Positions 17,682-27,064 of a stretch of DNA of 57,744 bases are shown in pieces (within the stretch, counting starts at the first letter, position 1; each line of letters begins with the position of its first letter). Source of the DNA: a virus. The notes under the pieces are model-generated. The model did no database searches. It was not told the DNA's origin and saw only the letters and a list, made by a program, of their open reading frames with translations. The position numbers and the translations under genes were made by a program. The stretch is taken from IMG/VR virus record IMGVR_UViG_3300025525_000003, positions 1 to 57,744 of that record, one strand, 5' to 3'.

Positions 17682-19549
17682 CAGGACGACACGACCTCGA
17701 CGCCAGCCGTCCACTCGATGGTCTTGGCGGCGGCGCCCGTGACAAGAATCTGGATCTCGCCCTGATTGGCAGCGAAGTCGGCATTCCAGGCAGCATCCGT
17801 TTCAACCGCCGTCTCTATGCTGGCGGTAGAGCCGAGCAATGCAGCATTCTGCGGCGTCAGCGTGCCATTGACCGTGGCCGCCCCGCCCAGGGCGCCCGTG
17901 ATGGCCTCGTTGTTCAGGAAGACCCCGACGATATCGATCAGCGTCAGGGTTCCGGTGGCGCCGGAATCTGAATCCGCCACGATACGCGCCGTGGCTCCGG
18001 ACGTGCCGCCGGTAACGATCTCGCCCAAGGTGAAATTCGCAGTTTGCGCCTGATAGGCCAGCGTCGAACCCGGCCGGCGCGCCGAGCGCGCAATGTGGTA
18101 TCTGGCGTAGTCCTGCCCATTTCGCTGCCTGCCGATCACCACGGCACGGATGTTCACCACCTGTCCGGGTTCGAGGTTGATCGACCACGCCTCTGTTGCC
18201 GTAGCGTCTGCCGTCAGCCCGGCCGAAGCCGGCAGGGATTCCCATATCGACTGCCGGCGTATCCACTTGGCGCCATCGACGCCATTCACCGTCAGCGTGG
18301 CGTCCTCGACGCAATCCAGCACCAGAATAGGATTGGTGACGAGCGCCAGGGTGTAAGTACCGCCGGTCAGTTCCATGCCGGAGAACACGACATCCTGGCA
18401 CGTCCCGGCAAAGGTGCTGATTCCAGAATCGATGGCGCCATCCCGCAGGCGCAGGCCGATTACCTTGTTGTCGGTCTTCGTGGTGTCGTCATCGTCGAGA
18501 ACCTCCAGATTGTTGGTGTTGGCGTACCACCAGCAGCCGCCGAGCGTCGTCCAGCGCGCCCCCTTGATCTTGACTGCGGTTCCGGTGTTGCTCTCGAAAC
18601 CGACATCCGACAACGTATTGTGATAGACGCGCTTGTCCTCATAGGAGAGTTCGACGCCAATGCCGGTACAGGTTGTCACCAGACCGCCGTTCCAGCGGTT
18701 GTTGCTGAATTCCTCGCCATCCGACCCGCCGCCGGCATCGAGGTCGCCATGCAGTTTGGCCCCGGTAACGCAGTTGTCAATATAGAGATTCGTCCAATCG
18801 GCCGCGTAGCCACCCTTGTAGTAAAGACCTGTCTCGAAGCGCTTGACCAACACGTTGTCGAATACCGTTTCGTCGTTGGCTTTTGAGAATACGCCGACTG
18901 ACCCGGCCTGGAGGCTGACGCCATCCAGCGTCAGCGAGCGAAAGCCGGCGCCGTCTCCGGTGAGCGTGACGGCGCGATCCGCAACCTGCGACTGCAGAAT
19001 GGTGACGCCGCGCCCGCGGCCGCGCAGGACGACATTCTGCGGAATGGTGATCTGGTTGAACGGCCATGTTCCTTCCGGCACCAGCACTTCACCGCCGCTG
19101 ATGGCCGCTGCCGCGGCAATGGCGGCATTCAGTATGGCCGTGTTGCCGCTGGCCGACGATGCACTCAGCGTTCCGTAGGACTCGGCATTGATCTCGTCGG
19201 CCAGCACGTCTTCCAGGGCGCGCGCCTGCGGACCGTTGGCTGGCGTGACAAGCGCCTCGCTGGCATTCTCTCCGGACAGCGTGACAATCGGCGGGCGCTG
19301 CACGCCGGTTTGATCGGTCGAGTTGATTTCGAGTTCATAGGCCGCGCCGACATAGATCGGCAAGGTGAATTTGCCGTAGTCAGTGCCGTCAATGATCTTC
19401 GACGACAATACCTGCGGATTGCCGGCGGATATCGTCAGCGCCTCATCGAGGAAGCAGTTGAGCAGCGTGGTTGTCCCGGCCTGATATATCTTGACCGTTG
19501 CCCCGCCGTAGCCAGGCTGCCAGAGATCGAATTCCTGAACCCTCATCAT
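17681..19549 (-). CDS. tailspike, beta-helix (pectate-lyase fold)
   Basis: This is a 622-residue receptor-binding tailspike candidate. Residues 1-110 form a head-binding-like domain typical of podophage spikes (MRVQEFDLWQPGYGGATVKIYQ). Residues 140-420 carry the regular short-strand pattern of a right-handed beta-helix, including GGEVLVPEGTW at its start and RGRGRGVTIL. The C-terminal part (about 430-622) is Thr/Ala/Gly-rich and probably trimerises. Such spikes bind and often cut host surface polysaccharide; no catalytic residues can be assigned here. Two ATG codons stand at the start (19549 and 19546). It lies between the gp10-like gene and a fibre-assembly-like gene. Confidence 0.75.
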   Translation of the reverse strand: MMRVQEFDLWQPGYGGATVKIYQAGTTTLLNCFLDEALTISAGNPQVLSSKIIDGTDYGKFTLPIYVGAAYELEINSTDQTGVQRPPIVTLSGENASEALVTPANGPQARALEDVLADEINAESYGTLSASSASGNTAILNAAIAAAAAISGGEVLVPEGTWPFNQITIPQNVVLRGRGRGVTILQSQVADRAVTLTGDGAGFRSLTLDGVSLQAGSVGVFSKANDETVFDNVLVKRFETGLYYKGGYAADWTNLYIDNCVTGAKLHGDLDAGGGSDGEEFSNNRWNGGLVTTCTGIGVELSYEDKRVYHNTLSDVGFESNTGTAVKIKGARWTTLGGCWWYANTNNLEVLDDDDTTKTDNKVIGLRLRDGAIDSGISTFAGTCQDVVFSGMELTGGTYTLALVTNPILVLDCVEDATLTVNGVDGAKWIRRQSIWESLPASAGLTADATATEAWSINLEPGQVVNIRAVVIGRQRNGQDYARYHIARSARRPGSTLAYQAQTANFTLGEIVTGGTSGATARIVADSDSGATGTLTLIDIVGVFLNNEAITGALGGAATVNGTLTPQNAALLGSTASIETAVETDAAWNADFAANQGEIQILVTGAAAKTIEWTAGVEVVSS

Positions 19550-19563
19550 TCACCCCGCTATCA

Positions 19564-20091
19564 TCATTCCGGCGCATCCTTCGTCGCCCAACTCGCTACG
19601 TAAATCCCCTGCACATGGCCCAGCAGTGCTGCGGCGAGATCAGTGATCTGCGCGACATCCATCTGATGCGTCACGTTGTCCATTGTGCGAACCGGCACTG
19701 TCGCGTCCGCCGGCAGGATGCCGACGTTGAAGGCCAACACATATCCTGTCATCTGCGCCTGGAAGACGGTATCGCAGTGCCAGCGGTTCCCGCCGTGCTC
19801 GAAGCCCGCCGCCATGGCTTCGTTGAGTTTTTCTTCCGCGCGCTGCCTGCGCTTTGCCCTCTTTAATTCCTTCACTTCTGCCGCAGGCTTCGGCGTGTTC
19901 ACCACGTAGGGCGGCTCGTCGATCTCCTGCACGAAATGCGTTTCTTCGCTTTCCCGCAGCGGATCCTGAATCTCAATGACATTGAACCTCTTGCGATTCG
20001 CGGGACTGGTCAGGTCTATTCCATGCTCGCCGGTTTCCGGGTCGTCGTAGCGCACATCGATATTGATGCGCCTGCCGTTCTTGATGAACAT
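19564..20091 (-). CDS. DUF4376-like fibre-associated protein
   Basis: This is a 175-residue protein. The C-terminal half (about 75-170) has a charged helix rich in Lys, Arg and Glu, then HCDTVFQAQMTGYVLAF, and ends in repeated hydrophobic helices. This resembles DUF4376 domains found on phage tail-fibre accessory proteins. Its first codon shares one base with the stop of the fibre gene upstream (20091). A chaperone or fibre-tip role is inferred from neighbours. Confidence 0.55.
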   Translation of the reverse strand: MFIKNGRRINIDVRYDDPETGEHGIDLTSPANRKRFNVIEIQDPLRESEETHFVQEIDEPPYVVNTPKPAAEVKELKRAKRRQRAEEKLNEAMAAGFEHGGNRWHCDTVFQAQMTGYVLAFNVGILPADATVPVRTMDNVTHQMDVAQITDLAAALLGHVQGIYVASWATKDAPE

Positions 20092-21680
20092 TACGGATTC
20101 CCTTCTGCGTTGTTGTACTTGAACACTCCGTCATTCGCCGCGACGGAAAACGTGTTGCTTCCCGCCGTGTTGTAGCTGGCGCTACTGGTGCGAACCTTGA
20201 AACCCCCTGCCAGTTTGTCGGCATGAGTTCCCCAGGTCACGGCGTTGCCGTTGATAGTCATGGAAGTTGGTGTGCCGTTGAGCCAAACGAACGGGCCATC
20301 TGCTGCCGCGTTTCCGGTGAATGAGCCGGAAGTGGTCACGCTGCCTGCTGGCCGGTTCTTCGTGTTGAGTGCCTTGAAGCCTGTCGGGGGCGTGTAGGCA
20401 AAGGCACGCTGGCCGAAGTTGAGTGTAAACGTACAAGTAACCGCTGAACTGCTTCCTCTCCCGACTGCCGGACTCCAAACACCAGATAGCCCTGTTGCAA
20501 CAGGATTGCCGGAATTAGCGGCAGTACCATTCACCGAGTAGTACAGTTTTCCAGCATCTACCCAAAATGCCAACAGCGCACCGTCTGACCATCCTGTGTA
20601 AGTTCCAACCGTCGACCCATTTACTACTACGCCACCAGCAGATGTGACATATATCCCGCCAGTACCAGACAAAGACGACGTGACAGCTAAATCTTCTCTA
20701 GCCAGTCCGACCGTGCCGTGCGTTGCATCATTAGTATCAGTCAGGATTTCCCAATACTTTTTATCAACCGTGGCGATATCAAAGAACTGAGAACTCTTTA
20801 TATGACTGTTCGCAATGGCATTAGTGTTTGTAACGCGCAGAGTGCCGTTGGAAATTGTGTGGTTTGACGCAGCCGCGACAGGATTTAATGTGCACCAGTT
20901 ATTCGTCGGCGTGTCTTCCATCCAGTCATCATTTACCCCGGCGCTGCGCGTGAAGTTGGTCAGCGTCCAGTTGTTGCCCTTGCCGGAGAAGTCGTAGCCA
21001 AGCGTGGTGGTGGATGTGCCGTCGTTGAAGTCCAGCATGAAGCTGTTGGTGCCACCGGCATCGACCACGGACTTGACGGCAGCAGCGGGCTTGCTGCGCC
21101 ACTGGCCATTAGGGTCGGTGTAGGCGAAGTTGGAAGCCGGAATCCTGGAGCCATAGACAAGGCATACCCGAGCCATGTACCCGCCTAAGTAGGTCGCTGC
21201 GGTTGCTTGCCTGCCAAGGTACTGGATGACTGCCGCCCCGAAGGACATATCTCGGTTCAATGCCGGATACGTCGCACCGCCGGCATGGGACAGGACGGCC
21301 CCGTTGACAGTAAAGACAACTCTGTCCGCAGCTGTCGCCTGAGTCGTATCCCACCCAACGACTACATGCAGCCATGCGGTCGGGTCACGATACTGTGCAG
21401 AAGTTTTAACCTGAGTTGTTCCAGCGGTAGAAATCAGTGTGAGAGTATTGTCACTCTCGAATCCGATCTGGTCATATGAGGAACCCTTGTCCGCCGACAA
21501 CAGCGGTTGTAGGGCAACAGAAAGTTCGCTGCGCTTGACCCACAGGGAGAGCGTGCCTATCTTCTGATCCGCCGCGCCGGCGGGGGTCTTGCTGATGTAG
21601 GCAGAGTCTGCCGAATTGAAGCGCAATGACCGCCCGATCTCCGGGAGTTGCGATCTTCCGCCGATATGCCCAACGATCAT
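20091..21680 (-). CDS. tail protein with LamG/concanavalin and SPRY-like domains
   Basis: This is a 529-residue protein starting MIVGHIGGRSQLPEIGRSLR at 21680, where ATG overlaps the upstream stop (ATGA); longer in-frame starts were rejected for that reason. Residues 20-200 look like a concanavalin/laminin-G domain (SLRFNSADSAYISKTP, then a strand series with YLGRQATAATYLGGYMARV). Residues 270-430 look like a SPRY domain (KKYWEILTD, VGLAREDL). Such pairs occur in phage tail proteins that bind cell-surface sugars. The middle (about 20430-20900) is visibly AT-richer than its neighbours, which hints at separate origin of that module. Confidence 0.65.
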   Translation of the reverse strand: MIVGHIGGRSQLPEIGRSLRFNSADSAYISKTPAGAADQKIGTLSLWVKRSELSVALQPLLSADKGSSYDQIGFESDNTLTLISTAGTTQVKTSAQYRDPTAWLHVVVGWDTTQATAADRVVFTVNGAVLSHAGGATYPALNRDMSFGAAVIQYLGRQATAATYLGGYMARVCLVYGSRIPASNFAYTDPNGQWRSKPAAAVKSVVDAGGTNSFMLDFNDGTSTTTLGYDFSGKGNNWTLTNFTRSAGVNDDWMEDTPTNNWCTLNPVAAASNHTISNGTLRVTNTNAIANSHIKSSQFFDIATVDKKYWEILTDTNDATHGTVGLAREDLAVTSSLSGTGGIYVTSAGGVVVNGSTVGTYTGWSDGALLAFWVDAGKLYYSVNGTAANSGNPVATGLSGVWSPAVGRGSSSAVTCTFTLNFGQRAFAYTPPTGFKALNTKNRPAGSVTTSGSFTGNAAADGPFVWLNGTPTSMTINGNAVTWGTHADKLAGGFKVRTSSASYNTAGSNTFSVAANDGVFKYNNAEGNP

Positions 21681-22699
21681 CAGTACGGCCCGATCACCGA
21701 GCAGTAGGCATTTGTGCCATCGCTCGTATAGTCTATTCTGTAGGTGCCGGTTGCCGAGAGGATGGTCAGGTCGCTGGTGGAAATCTTCGTGTTGGCATGC
21801 GCACTGACGGCATAACTGCTGCCGTTTACGAAGATGACCGATCCGGAAATGCCATCGGACTGGTTGGCGAAGGTGAGCGTGACGGCGCCGGTAGGCGTGC
21901 ATTTGAAGTTCTGCTTCGCGCCGAGATCAAATGATCCGTCGTTGTCGGACAGATATGCCGAGCGCTGCGGCGCCGTGAAGTTCTGCGCGATATCGATGCC
22001 GGCCACCGTCAGACTGGCGTCAGGTAAGGTGATCGTGCGATCGTCTGTCGGATCTGCGACAACCACATCCGTCTCGAAGTCGTTGTCCGTCGCACCCTCG
22101 AACTTGATCTTCGTGCCGGCGCCCATGATCAGGTCGCCAGTCATGATGTCTCCGGCCTTGTCCAGCTTCGCGGCCAGGTTGGCTGAGAGATCGACGAAGT
22201 ATTTCCACTTGTTTGCCGCCAGGTCTGTGGCGAAGGTTCCCGACGTGTGGGCGGCCACGCACAGGTACATCACGTTCGAATAAACGGCGGTGTCGTTTCT
22301 CGCATAGGCGGTGGTCGTCAGCCAGTCGCCGCGGTGGCGGAATACGTAGTCTCCCGTGTCGTTCCAGGACGCGCCGCTGTCGAAGCTGTACTGCAGCTTG
22401 GCCGTGGCCTGATCGACACGGAATTCCGGCATGCTGCTGATGATTCCCGTATCGTGATCCGGCACGGTGATGCCGGAGATGGTGGCAACGACTGGCTCAT
22501 CGATGTAGATGGCGCCCTGGCTCTTGCCCTCGCTGTCCAGCAACATCGGGTTCTCGTGCTGGTCGCTGCCGGTTGGCGCCGTGTACAGCGTTGCATGCGT
22601 CGTGGTCTTGGCACCGCCCGAGACGGTCCAGAAGTCGACTTGGGCACCTGAATAGATCGGGTTGGCCAGACTGAATTCGATGATGGCTTTGCGTGGCAT
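21680..22699 (-). CDS. tail fibre protein
   Basis: This is a 339-residue fibre protein. Residues 1-90 form an N-terminal attachment domain (MPRKAIIEFSLANPIYSGAQ) common in phage fibres. Residues 118-160 hold a small carbohydrate-binding-like unit (YVFRHRGDWLTTTAYARNDT followed by a Trp/Tyr cluster). The region from about 170 has shaft repeats, including GDIMTGDLIMGAGTKI, and the end (about 240-339) is a beta-rich tip. It lies next to the gp4-like neck gene and overlaps the following tail gene by ATGA. Confidence 0.7.
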   Translation of the reverse strand: MPRKAIIEFSLANPIYSGAQVDFWTVSGGAKTTTHATLYTAPTGSDQHENPMLLDSEGKSQGAIYIDEPVVATISGITVPDHDTGIISSMPEFRVDQATAKLQYSFDSGASWNDTGDYVFRHRGDWLTTTAYARNDTAVYSNVMYLCVAAHTSGTFATDLAANKWKYFVDLSANLAAKLDKAGDIMTGDLIMGAGTKIKFEGATDNDFETDVVVADPTDDRTITLPDASLTVAGIDIAQNFTAPQRSAYLSDNDGSFDLGAKQNFKCTPTGAVTLTFANQSDGISGSVIFVNGSSYAVSAHANTKISTSDLTILSATGTYRIDYTSDGTNAYCSVIGPY

Positions 22700-22702
22700 G
22701 AA

Positions 22703-23428
22703 TCAGGCTCCCCAGGCTTGCGTGCGGCGAACGCCGCGCTTCTCGCGGTTGGAATAGGCCGTCAGGCGTGCACGCGACGTCTCAGCGTCTCGTTTGATGT
22801 CGTCGGTTTCGGATTTCATCAGGCGGCGCACCGGGCCGCTGCCGATGTCGGCTGCCGTCTGGTTGATGATCCAGCGCTGCCACTCGACAGGCCATCCGTG
22901 CGGGACATTGCCGCTCGTCGCCGCGCCAACCTTGACGGTGACGGTGTTGGCGTAGGTCTGGCAGACAAGGCGCAGGGTGTAAATGCCGGCCGAAACCGGA
23001 ACCGGATGGACGTAGAGATTCTGATCGTCCTTCAGGCGGTCGATATAGACTATCTCTGGCTTCCCGGTGGCATCCTTGTCGGTGATCGCCTCGTACTCGC
23101 GCCGGCTGACCAGCCTCACCTCGCCATCGTTGCCGCTGCTGTCGCGCAGGTAGGCGTCTGCCGGAAAGATGATGCCGTTGCCCGGGTAGCTCTGCCCGGC
23201 GGCATCTGAAAGATCATAGGAATTCGCGGTAGTCAGCGGGATATCGATGGTGACTGGAATCAGCCAATGGCAGCGCTCGGCGCCGACGAACTCGGCGATG
23301 GCCATATCCATCCAGAACAGGGTTTCATGCAGTTCCTCTGGATCGGCCGCCGTGTCGTTGATCGAGAAAGCCCCGATCTTGCGAAGCGCCCGCTCCGCAA
23401 GTTCCCTGGCGGAGAACAGGCGCGACAT
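22703..23428 (-). CDS. P22 gp4-like head-tail adaptor
   Basis: This is a 241-residue homologue of the P22 gp4-type tail accessory factors, which bind the portal and start neck assembly. The family pattern is clear: an N-terminal helical motif (ELAERALRKIGAFS), then EELHETLFWMDMAIAEFVG, a strand region ending in YLRDS, then the helical C-terminal arm. It stands 3 bases upstream of the fibre gene and shortly after the capsid genes, as in P22-like order. Confidence 0.75.
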   Translation of the reverse strand: MSRLFSARELAERALRKIGAFSINDTAADPEELHETLFWMDMAIAEFVGAERCHWLIPVTIDIPLTTANSYDLSDAAGQSYPGNGIIFPADAYLRDSSGNDGEVRLVSRREYEAITDKDATGKPEIVYIDRLKDDQNLYVHPVPVSAGIYTLRLVCQTYANTVTVKVGAATSGNVPHGWPVEWQRWIINQTAADIGSGPVRRLMKSETDDIKRDAETSRARLTAYSNREKRGVRRTQAWGA

Positions 23429-23431
23429 CTA

Positions 23432-23947
23432 TCAAGCCGCCTTCTTCTTGATCAGCGGGGAATCCTCGATCACCTTCTCGATGCCGTCGAGTTCGGAGAT
23501 CTTGCCCTCTGAACCACGGGAGACACCTTCGTCTCTCCGGCTGGCAGTCTTGATGAAATCGATCAGTTCGGTATCGCTGGAGGTTTTCTTGAGCTCTTCC
23601 GAGCCAGGCAGAATCTTGGCGCGCTTCCACAGTGCCGCGCGGCTCAGTTCCTCGTATTCTGCAACGACTTCGCCTTCGCCCAGCTTGAGCGGCTGGCTGT
23701 CATCGCGCCTTGCCACCGGCTTCATGACGTTGCCCTTGGCGTCCTCGACGATGAATGCCTTGTCGACGAGGAACTTCATGGCATGGTCGAGCGGCATCTC
23801 GGTGTGCTCATCCGAGCGCAGCTTGTAAACCTTGGTGATGGGTTCTCCGCTCGGGATGACCTGGACGATTATTTCATGCGTGCGCGCCTCTCCGGGCCTG
23901 GCCATCGTGTCCCTGACGAACGCGACTTCTTCCTTTTCCTCTGCCAT
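23432..23947 (-). CDS. uncharacterised head-region protein
   Basis: This is a 171-residue acidic protein with an AAGGAG ribosome site in front of its ATG. Residues 20-70 look like a small alpha/beta unit, and the C-terminal third is a charged helix. I do not recognise a family. Its place between the capsid block and the gp4-like adaptor suggests a head-completion or assembly role, but nothing in the sequence proves it. Confidence 0.5.
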   Translation of the reverse strand: MAEEKEEVAFVRDTMARPGEARTHEIIVQVIPSGEPITKVYKLRSDEHTEMPLDHAMKFLVDKAFIVEDAKGNVMKPVARRDDSQPLKLGEGEVVAEYEELSRAALWKRAKILPGSEELKKTSSDTELIDFIKTASRRDEGVSRGSEGKISELDGIEKVIEDSPLIKKKAA

Positions 23948-24000
23948 GCGGTTCTCCTTGAAAAGCGGGGCAGGTTTCCCTGCCCCTATGTACCGTGCGC

Positions 24001-24735
24001 TTACGCGGTGAGGATGTACGGAAGGATCAGGAACCCTTCCGCCGTGTCCGCAGCAGCGAGGAGCGTGTAGGTGATACTGACAGCGTTCGACCCGGTGATG
24101 ACGTGGGCCTCGTGGGTCAAGTCGCCGGCGTTTACCGAGTCCTGAACCTCGAACAGCGCTCCCAGCGTGTTGCCGGCGTTGGCGATGGTTGCCCGCACCA
24201 GTCCGACCGTCGCGCAGGAAACCGCGTCGATGAAGCCGTCGGCGTCACCGGCGGTCTCGCTCGACTTCAGGCCAGCTTCCAGGGTGATAGCGGCATCCGC
24301 GGTGGTGATGCGCACCAGCGGAGTCGGCAACACGGCCGCATAGAGCGGGAAGTCGAAGCCTGTATCTGTCTCTGTCGCCGCCGTGGTATCGGCGATTGAG
24401 AACGGAATCTTGGCCACCTGGTTGAGTTGCTGGGTGTCGACCGCGAAGTCATAGCCGCCGCTGCCCGGAACCACGCCTGTCTTGACGAGGAACTGGCCAC
24501 CGGGTGCCATGATGTAGAGGTCGACCGCATTGACCGTATTGGCGACGTAGAACTCCGCGCCGCCATTGGTCATGGAAACCGGGTTGGCTTGGGCTGTCCC
24601 GTCCTTTTTCAGGAGAGTTTCCTTCTGCGCATCCCCGGACTTTGCGACGTAGCAGACGCCACCGGCAGCGGTGATCATCTCGCCGGCCATTACGCCGGCG
24701 CCAACGCCATACAACTGGATATTGACTTTCTGCAT
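24001..24735 (-). CDS. putative head decoration / capsid-associated protein
   Basis: This 244-residue protein is rich in Ala, Gly and Thr, with many predicted short strands and few charged clusters. It follows the major capsid gene by 15 bases and has a strong GGAGGATACG site before its ATG. Abundant proteins encoded beside N4-type capsid genes are often decoration or minor capsid proteins. This is inferred from position; there is no diagnostic motif. Confidence 0.5.
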   Translation of the reverse strand: MQKVNIQLYGVGAGVMAGEMITAAGGVCYVAKSGDAQKETLLKKDGTAQANPVSMTNGGAEFYVANTVNAVDLYIMAPGGQFLVKTGVVPGSGGYDFAVDTQQLNQVAKIPFSIADTTAATETDTGFDFPLYAAVLPTPLVRITTADAAITLEAGLKSSETAGDADGFIDAVSCATVGLVRATIANAGNTLGALFEVQDSVNAGDLTHEAHVITGSNAVSITYTLLAAADTAEGFLILPYILTA

Positions 24736-24750
24736 CTTCGTATCCTCCGG

Positions 24751-25872
24751 TTAGTTGGCCGCGGCCGCAGTCTTGATCGACACGCAGCCGTAGTCCTCCC
24801 GCGACTGGTTGTCGAAGCGGGATTTGAACTGCGGCTTGAGCATGCCGACGATGCGGCTGATGCCAATGGCCGGCCGGTTGCCGTAGTCGGTGTTGTCCGA
24901 CTCGTTCATGCCGGGCGTGCCGTCGTTGAGTTCGGCGTAGCCCATGGCCTGCGCCCCCAGCAGCATGGCCTGCGCGCCGTGAATGGTGCCGCCGGCGCCC
25001 CAACGGTTGCCGCTGCCGAGGCCAAGGGTGTTGTAGACCTTCTGGTGGTCGTAGATCACGACATCCGAGATGATCTTCTTGGCGTTGTTGAACAGCGGGT
25101 TGTCGAGGCCGCGCGGCATGGCCTGGGCGTGCAGGGTCTTGTAGTCGCTCGACTGCTCGAGATCGCGGCACTGCTCGGTGCTGCAGACCAGGAAGTAGAA
25201 GTTGCGACCGCCAGCCCGCACGGGACGGATGCGCTTGCGCTTGGCGAAGGACTTGGCCTGAATCACCAGATCCCATGTCAGCTTGTCGGAGGCCGTAATG
25301 GTGGCTTCCGAAGTCGCTGCGCCGGCATGCATGACGCGGTTGGTGGAAGCCGCCGCCACGTCGGCCGCGAAGGATAACTGCGGCAGCTGGGAGCCGGTGC
25401 GGGTCGAGCCGTCCGTATTCACGGAGAAGGCGCGGCCGGCGGCCACCAGGAACTGCAGTTCGTCCAGCGTGTCGGCCAGCCAGAATGCCAGGGCATCCTT
25501 GCCTTGCGCGCGGAAGCGGATGACCGTCTGCTGTTCGCTCATGCGGCCTTTCGAGCGCACGCCGTTTCGCAGTTGGTCGATACGGATGGTCTGAGTATCC
25601 GCCAGCAGCGAAGCCTCATTCCCCTCCAATTGGTTGTCGCCCACCACGCCGCCGCCGGACAGATCCGCGACCAGCGGCATGACGCATTCCGTGCCACGCT
25701 CGGTCTTGGTCAGTTCGGTGACGCGCTGGACGGGCTTGGTCGTGTCGTTCGTGCCAGAAGACATGAAGCCGTTCGACATCCAGAAATTGTCGTCGCGGCC
25801 CTGCTTGCTGACTTGAAGCGACCAGACCTTTTTCTGGAGCTCGCTGAGAGCCCCAAAGTCAGTCGTTGCCAT
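24751..25872 (-). CDS. major capsid protein, N4 gp56 / DUF4043 family
   Basis: This 373-residue protein has the character of the N4 gp56-type (DUF4043) major capsid proteins. It shows an early conserved segment (LQVSKQGRDDNFWMSNGFM), then QRVTELTKTERGTECVMPLV, a central FYFLVCSTEQCRDLEQSSDY, and a terminal DYGCVSIKTA. It follows the scaffold-like gene by 14 bases and has an AAGGAG ribosome site. An N4-type capsid is paired here with P22-type portal, gp4 and gp10 neck proteins. Confidence 0.85.
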   Translation of the reverse strand: MATTDFGALSELQKKVWSLQVSKQGRDDNFWMSNGFMSSGTNDTTKPVQRVTELTKTERGTECVMPLVADLSGGGVVGDNQLEGNEASLLADTQTIRIDQLRNGVRSKGRMSEQQTVIRFRAQGKDALAFWLADTLDELQFLVAAGRAFSVNTDGSTRTGSQLPQLSFAADVAAASTNRVMHAGAATSEATITASDKLTWDLVIQAKSFAKRKRIRPVRAGGRNFYFLVCSTEQCRDLEQSSDYKTLHAQAMPRGLDNPLFNNAKKIISDVVIYDHQKVYNTLGLGSGNRWGAGGTIHGAQAMLLGAQAMGYAELNDGTPGMNESDNTDYGNRPAIGISRIVGMLKPQFKSRFDNQSREDYGCVSIKTAAAAN

Positions 25873-25885
25873 TTTTCAACACTCC

Positions 25886-26920
25886 TTATCCTGTTCGTCC
25901 GAAAAGTTGCCCGTGCAACCGGGCTTTCACGGTCGGCATGGAATCCAGCATCGCCAGGGCTTCGTCATCGGTCATGCCATCCATCTTGGCCATGATCTCT
26001 GCGTCGCTCGGCGTCACACCGGATGCGGCCGACCCCATCTTCGATACGTCGGGCGGCATGGTTTCGGCGAGTTTCAGCTTTGCGTCACGCGCGGCTGCCG
26101 TATCGCTCAAACCTGCGGCCTTCTCGGGCGGCTGGCCGGATTCAGGAGTTTTGGGGGTTTCCCCATACAGGCGGGTTGCAATCTTCGCAATCCGTTCGCG
26201 CAGTTGCTTGGTGCCTTCGACACCGGCCCGGATCGGCTTGCCTTCGGCACGCGCCTCCTCGTAAGCCAGGGTTGCCAGCGATTGCGTCTGCGATTCGGTG
26301 AGCTTGTTGAGTACCGGGTATTTATTGACCAACTGGACGACATGCTCCTCCAGTGATTGATCATTTCGTACCACGTCCTCGTTGCGCCGGGATTCCTTGA
26401 TCTGGTCGATACTGTCAGACAGCTTCCGCTCCTCGCGCTTCCATTCGACGGCGCTGATTTCGCCCTTGTCGAACTTCTCCGCCAGTGCTTCCTGCTGCGC
26501 GTACAGGCCTTCCAGTGGATCATCGGGTTGTTCCGGTTCGGCTTGCCTGCCGGCGTCTGCCGGTTGCTCGCCTGGCCTGGCCATGGATGACAGGACTTCA
26601 ACCTGTCCTTCCAGTTGGGCGGCGCGCATTTCGGCTGCTTGCCGGAGCTTGCGCTCCTTGTAGACGGCCGATACGGGCACCTTCGGTTCATCCCGCTTTT
26701 CCGGCGCTTTCTGCTCTCCTGGCTTGGCTTCCCCTTGGGCCTCACCTTCGACCGGCTTGGTTTCCGGCTTGGTTTCCGCCTTGAGGGCTGCTTCGGCCGC
26801 CGCCAGTTCCGCTTCGTAGGGGTCTGACGGTTCCGCAGTCTGCGCGCTCTCCGGTTGCACCGGAGCCTGTTGTCCTTCCTCTGCCTTGATCGCTTCCGCG
26901 ACCTTCTCAATATCAGCCAT
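25886..26920 (-). CDS. candidate scaffold protein
   Basis: This is a 344-residue, strongly charged, helical protein directly upstream of the capsid gene. Residues 1-110 are rich in Glu, Pro, Lys and Ala with coiled-coil character; the region 130-260 has long amphipathic helices (YAQQEALAEKFDKGEISAVE); the C-terminus (about 300-344) is compact. Composition and place immediately before the capsid protein fit an assembly scaffold. No protease gene is visible nearby, so the scaffold is presumably released rather than cleaved; that is inference. Confidence 0.65.
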   Translation of the reverse strand: MADIEKVAEAIKAEEGQQAPVQPESAQTAEPSDPYEAELAAAEAALKAETKPETKPVEGEAQGEAKPGEQKAPEKRDEPKVPVSAVYKERKLRQAAEMRAAQLEGQVEVLSSMARPGEQPADAGRQAEPEQPDDPLEGLYAQQEALAEKFDKGEISAVEWKREERKLSDSIDQIKESRRNEDVVRNDQSLEEHVVQLVNKYPVLNKLTESQTQSLATLAYEEARAEGKPIRAGVEGTKQLRERIAKIATRLYGETPKTPESGQPPEKAAGLSDTAAARDAKLKLAETMPPDVSKMGSAASGVTPSDAEIMAKMDGMTDDEALAMLDSMPTVKARLHGQLFGRTG

Positions 26921-27064
26921 TGCCCTATCCTTTCCAGGTCGGATTCCCGTTCGCCCGCATGCTCCCGGCGGCGGAGTGTTGCCTGTTCAACGGACAGGCT
27001 CCGCTTTCGCCCGATTACCCCCGGCGGCAGGGTTGGCCGGCGGGCGCTACCCGCCAGACCTGAA
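26921..27064 (-). promoter_or_regulatory. structured leader before scaffold/capsid genes
   Basis: This is a 144-base gap in an otherwise packed unit. It contains two clear inverted repeats: GGCGGG (27039-27044) with CCCGCC (27050-27055), and a two-tier stem GCGGAG (26971-26976) with CTCCGC (26999-27004) around CCTGT (26982-26986) with ACAGG (26994-26998). No T-run follows, so they need not terminate transcription; they could be an attenuator, an RNA processing site or a stabiliser for capsid mRNA. No small gene is evident. Confidence 0.45.

Noticed and set aside
17681-17714. Upstream GTG start for the gp10-like gene
   Set aside because: It would add 11 Arg-rich residues and lose the ATGA overlap with the tailspike stop.
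24427-25377. 316-codon plus-strand frame opposite the capsid gene
   Set aside because: The minus strand encodes the capsid protein with family motifs; the plus frame has none.
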